Source of the DNA: Salinisphaera sp.
GTDB lineage: Bacteria; Pseudomonadota; Gammaproteobacteria; Nevskiales; Salinisphaeraceae
Assembly (NCBI GenBank): GCA_027858915.1
Contig: JAQIBT010000159.1
Location: 1 to 43,137, forward strand
Direction of reading: 5' to 3'
Length of the DNA: 43,137 nucleotides
Shown here one piece after another: positions 42,918-43,137 of the stretch. Position 1 is the stretch's first letter; the number at the start of each line of letters is the position of its first letter. The notes below the pieces were generated by a model. The model was not told the DNA's origin. It saw only the letters and a list, made by a program, of their open reading frames with translations, and searched no databases. The position numbers and the translations under genes were made by a program.

Positions 42918-43137
42918 CGTTCAACACATCGGCTTGACCGAGCGTCTGGCGGCAGCCGTCGTATGTCCGGCACGAGGTCGCTGACCTGCTGGCCCAGCGG
43001 ACCTATCAGGTCGCCAGTGCCTATGAGGACGGCAACGACGCCAATACCCTGCGCCACGATCCGATGTTTCAGATGGGCGTGGGCCGCTCGCCTGGAGATG
43101 AGGACAGCGCGCTGGTCAGCGGCGCGACGTTCTCTCG
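42913..43137 (+). mobile_element. IS1380-family transposase remnant (partial at window edge)
   Basis: The sequence matches the N-terminal part of IS1380-type transposases in two frames. ATG 42913 opens with IGLTERLAAAV, which then stops. From 42965 a different frame gives VRHEVADLLAQRTYQVASAY, then EDGNDANTLRHDPMFQMGVG and SGATFS to the window end. The usual first residues (a GGxLLLRxxDxR motif) are missing. A frame change plus N-terminal loss indicate an inactive copy; its right end lies outside the window. Confidence 0.75.

Noticed and set aside
1-43137. CRISPR arrays, tRNA and rRNA genes
   Set aside because: No regularly spaced repeats, cloverleaf-like sequences or rRNA-like stretches were noticed in either orientation.

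Overview
The window reads as high-GC chromosomal DNA of a gammaproteobacterium. The gene content (SirB2, YciA, OpgD with a Tat signal, DUF3301, DUF3565, short-Q-loop cytochrome bd) would fit a halophilic or marine lineage such as Salinisphaera, but the genus is an inference from gene content only. No rRNA, tRNA or CRISPR array was seen.

Region 1 (1-11 kb) is a low-oxygen and nitric-oxide respiration block. It holds a 5'-cut cydA, cydB, a small membrane ORF, and cydD-cydC, which exports thiols for bd oxidase assembly. A CBS-domain gene follows, then nnrS facing a Dnr-type Crp/Fnr regulator, SirB2, a cyclic-nucleotide-binding-domain protein without HTH, and a CopD-like membrane protein. Three FNR/Dnr boxes (TTGAT-N4-ATCAA type) lie in this block and just beyond it: between nnrS and dnr, upstream of the CopD-like gene, and upstream of acnA. 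They suggest one local regulon. nnrS and dnr are each preceded by a tiny ORF that overlaps their start codon by ATGA.

Region 2 (11-28 kb) is mostly housekeeping and metabolic. It contains a broken ClC chloride-channel pseudogene, acnA, a DUF3565 gene, metY, an AhpD-like protein, a DUF488 protein, an NlpE/META lipoprotein, an FMN-dependent 2-hydroxyacid dehydrogenase with a DUF3301 gene, a GST, a YciA thioesterase, opgD, a DUF4105 gene, a secreted oligopeptidase F and a Gfo/Idh/MocA oxidoreductase.

Region 3 (28-32 kb) is the most striking part. An Agt/SQD2-type glycosyltransferase and a PlcP-type metallophosphoesterase form a two-gene operon with an ATGA overlap. They face a UDP-sulfoquinovose synthase (SqdB). 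The shared promoter region carries Pho-box-like heptamer repeats with 11-bp period in both orientations. Together this looks like a phosphate-starvation membrane-lipid remodelling cassette: PlcP would make diacylglycerol from phospholipid, the glycosyltransferase would glycosylate it, and SqdB would supply UDP-sulfoquinovose.

Region 4 (32-41 kb) has a MocR regulator facing a LysE exporter with operator-like repeats between them, a 57-aa secreted peptide with its own terminator, an M13 peptidase, DedA, a NagD-like phosphatase, an acetate-transporter-family protein, AroQ and a Peptidase_Mx protein. Region 5 (41-43 kb) has doxX and then decayed DNA: a frameshifted TauD-type fragment and an IS1380-family transposase remnant running off the right edge. 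An IS256 scar sits after aroQ.
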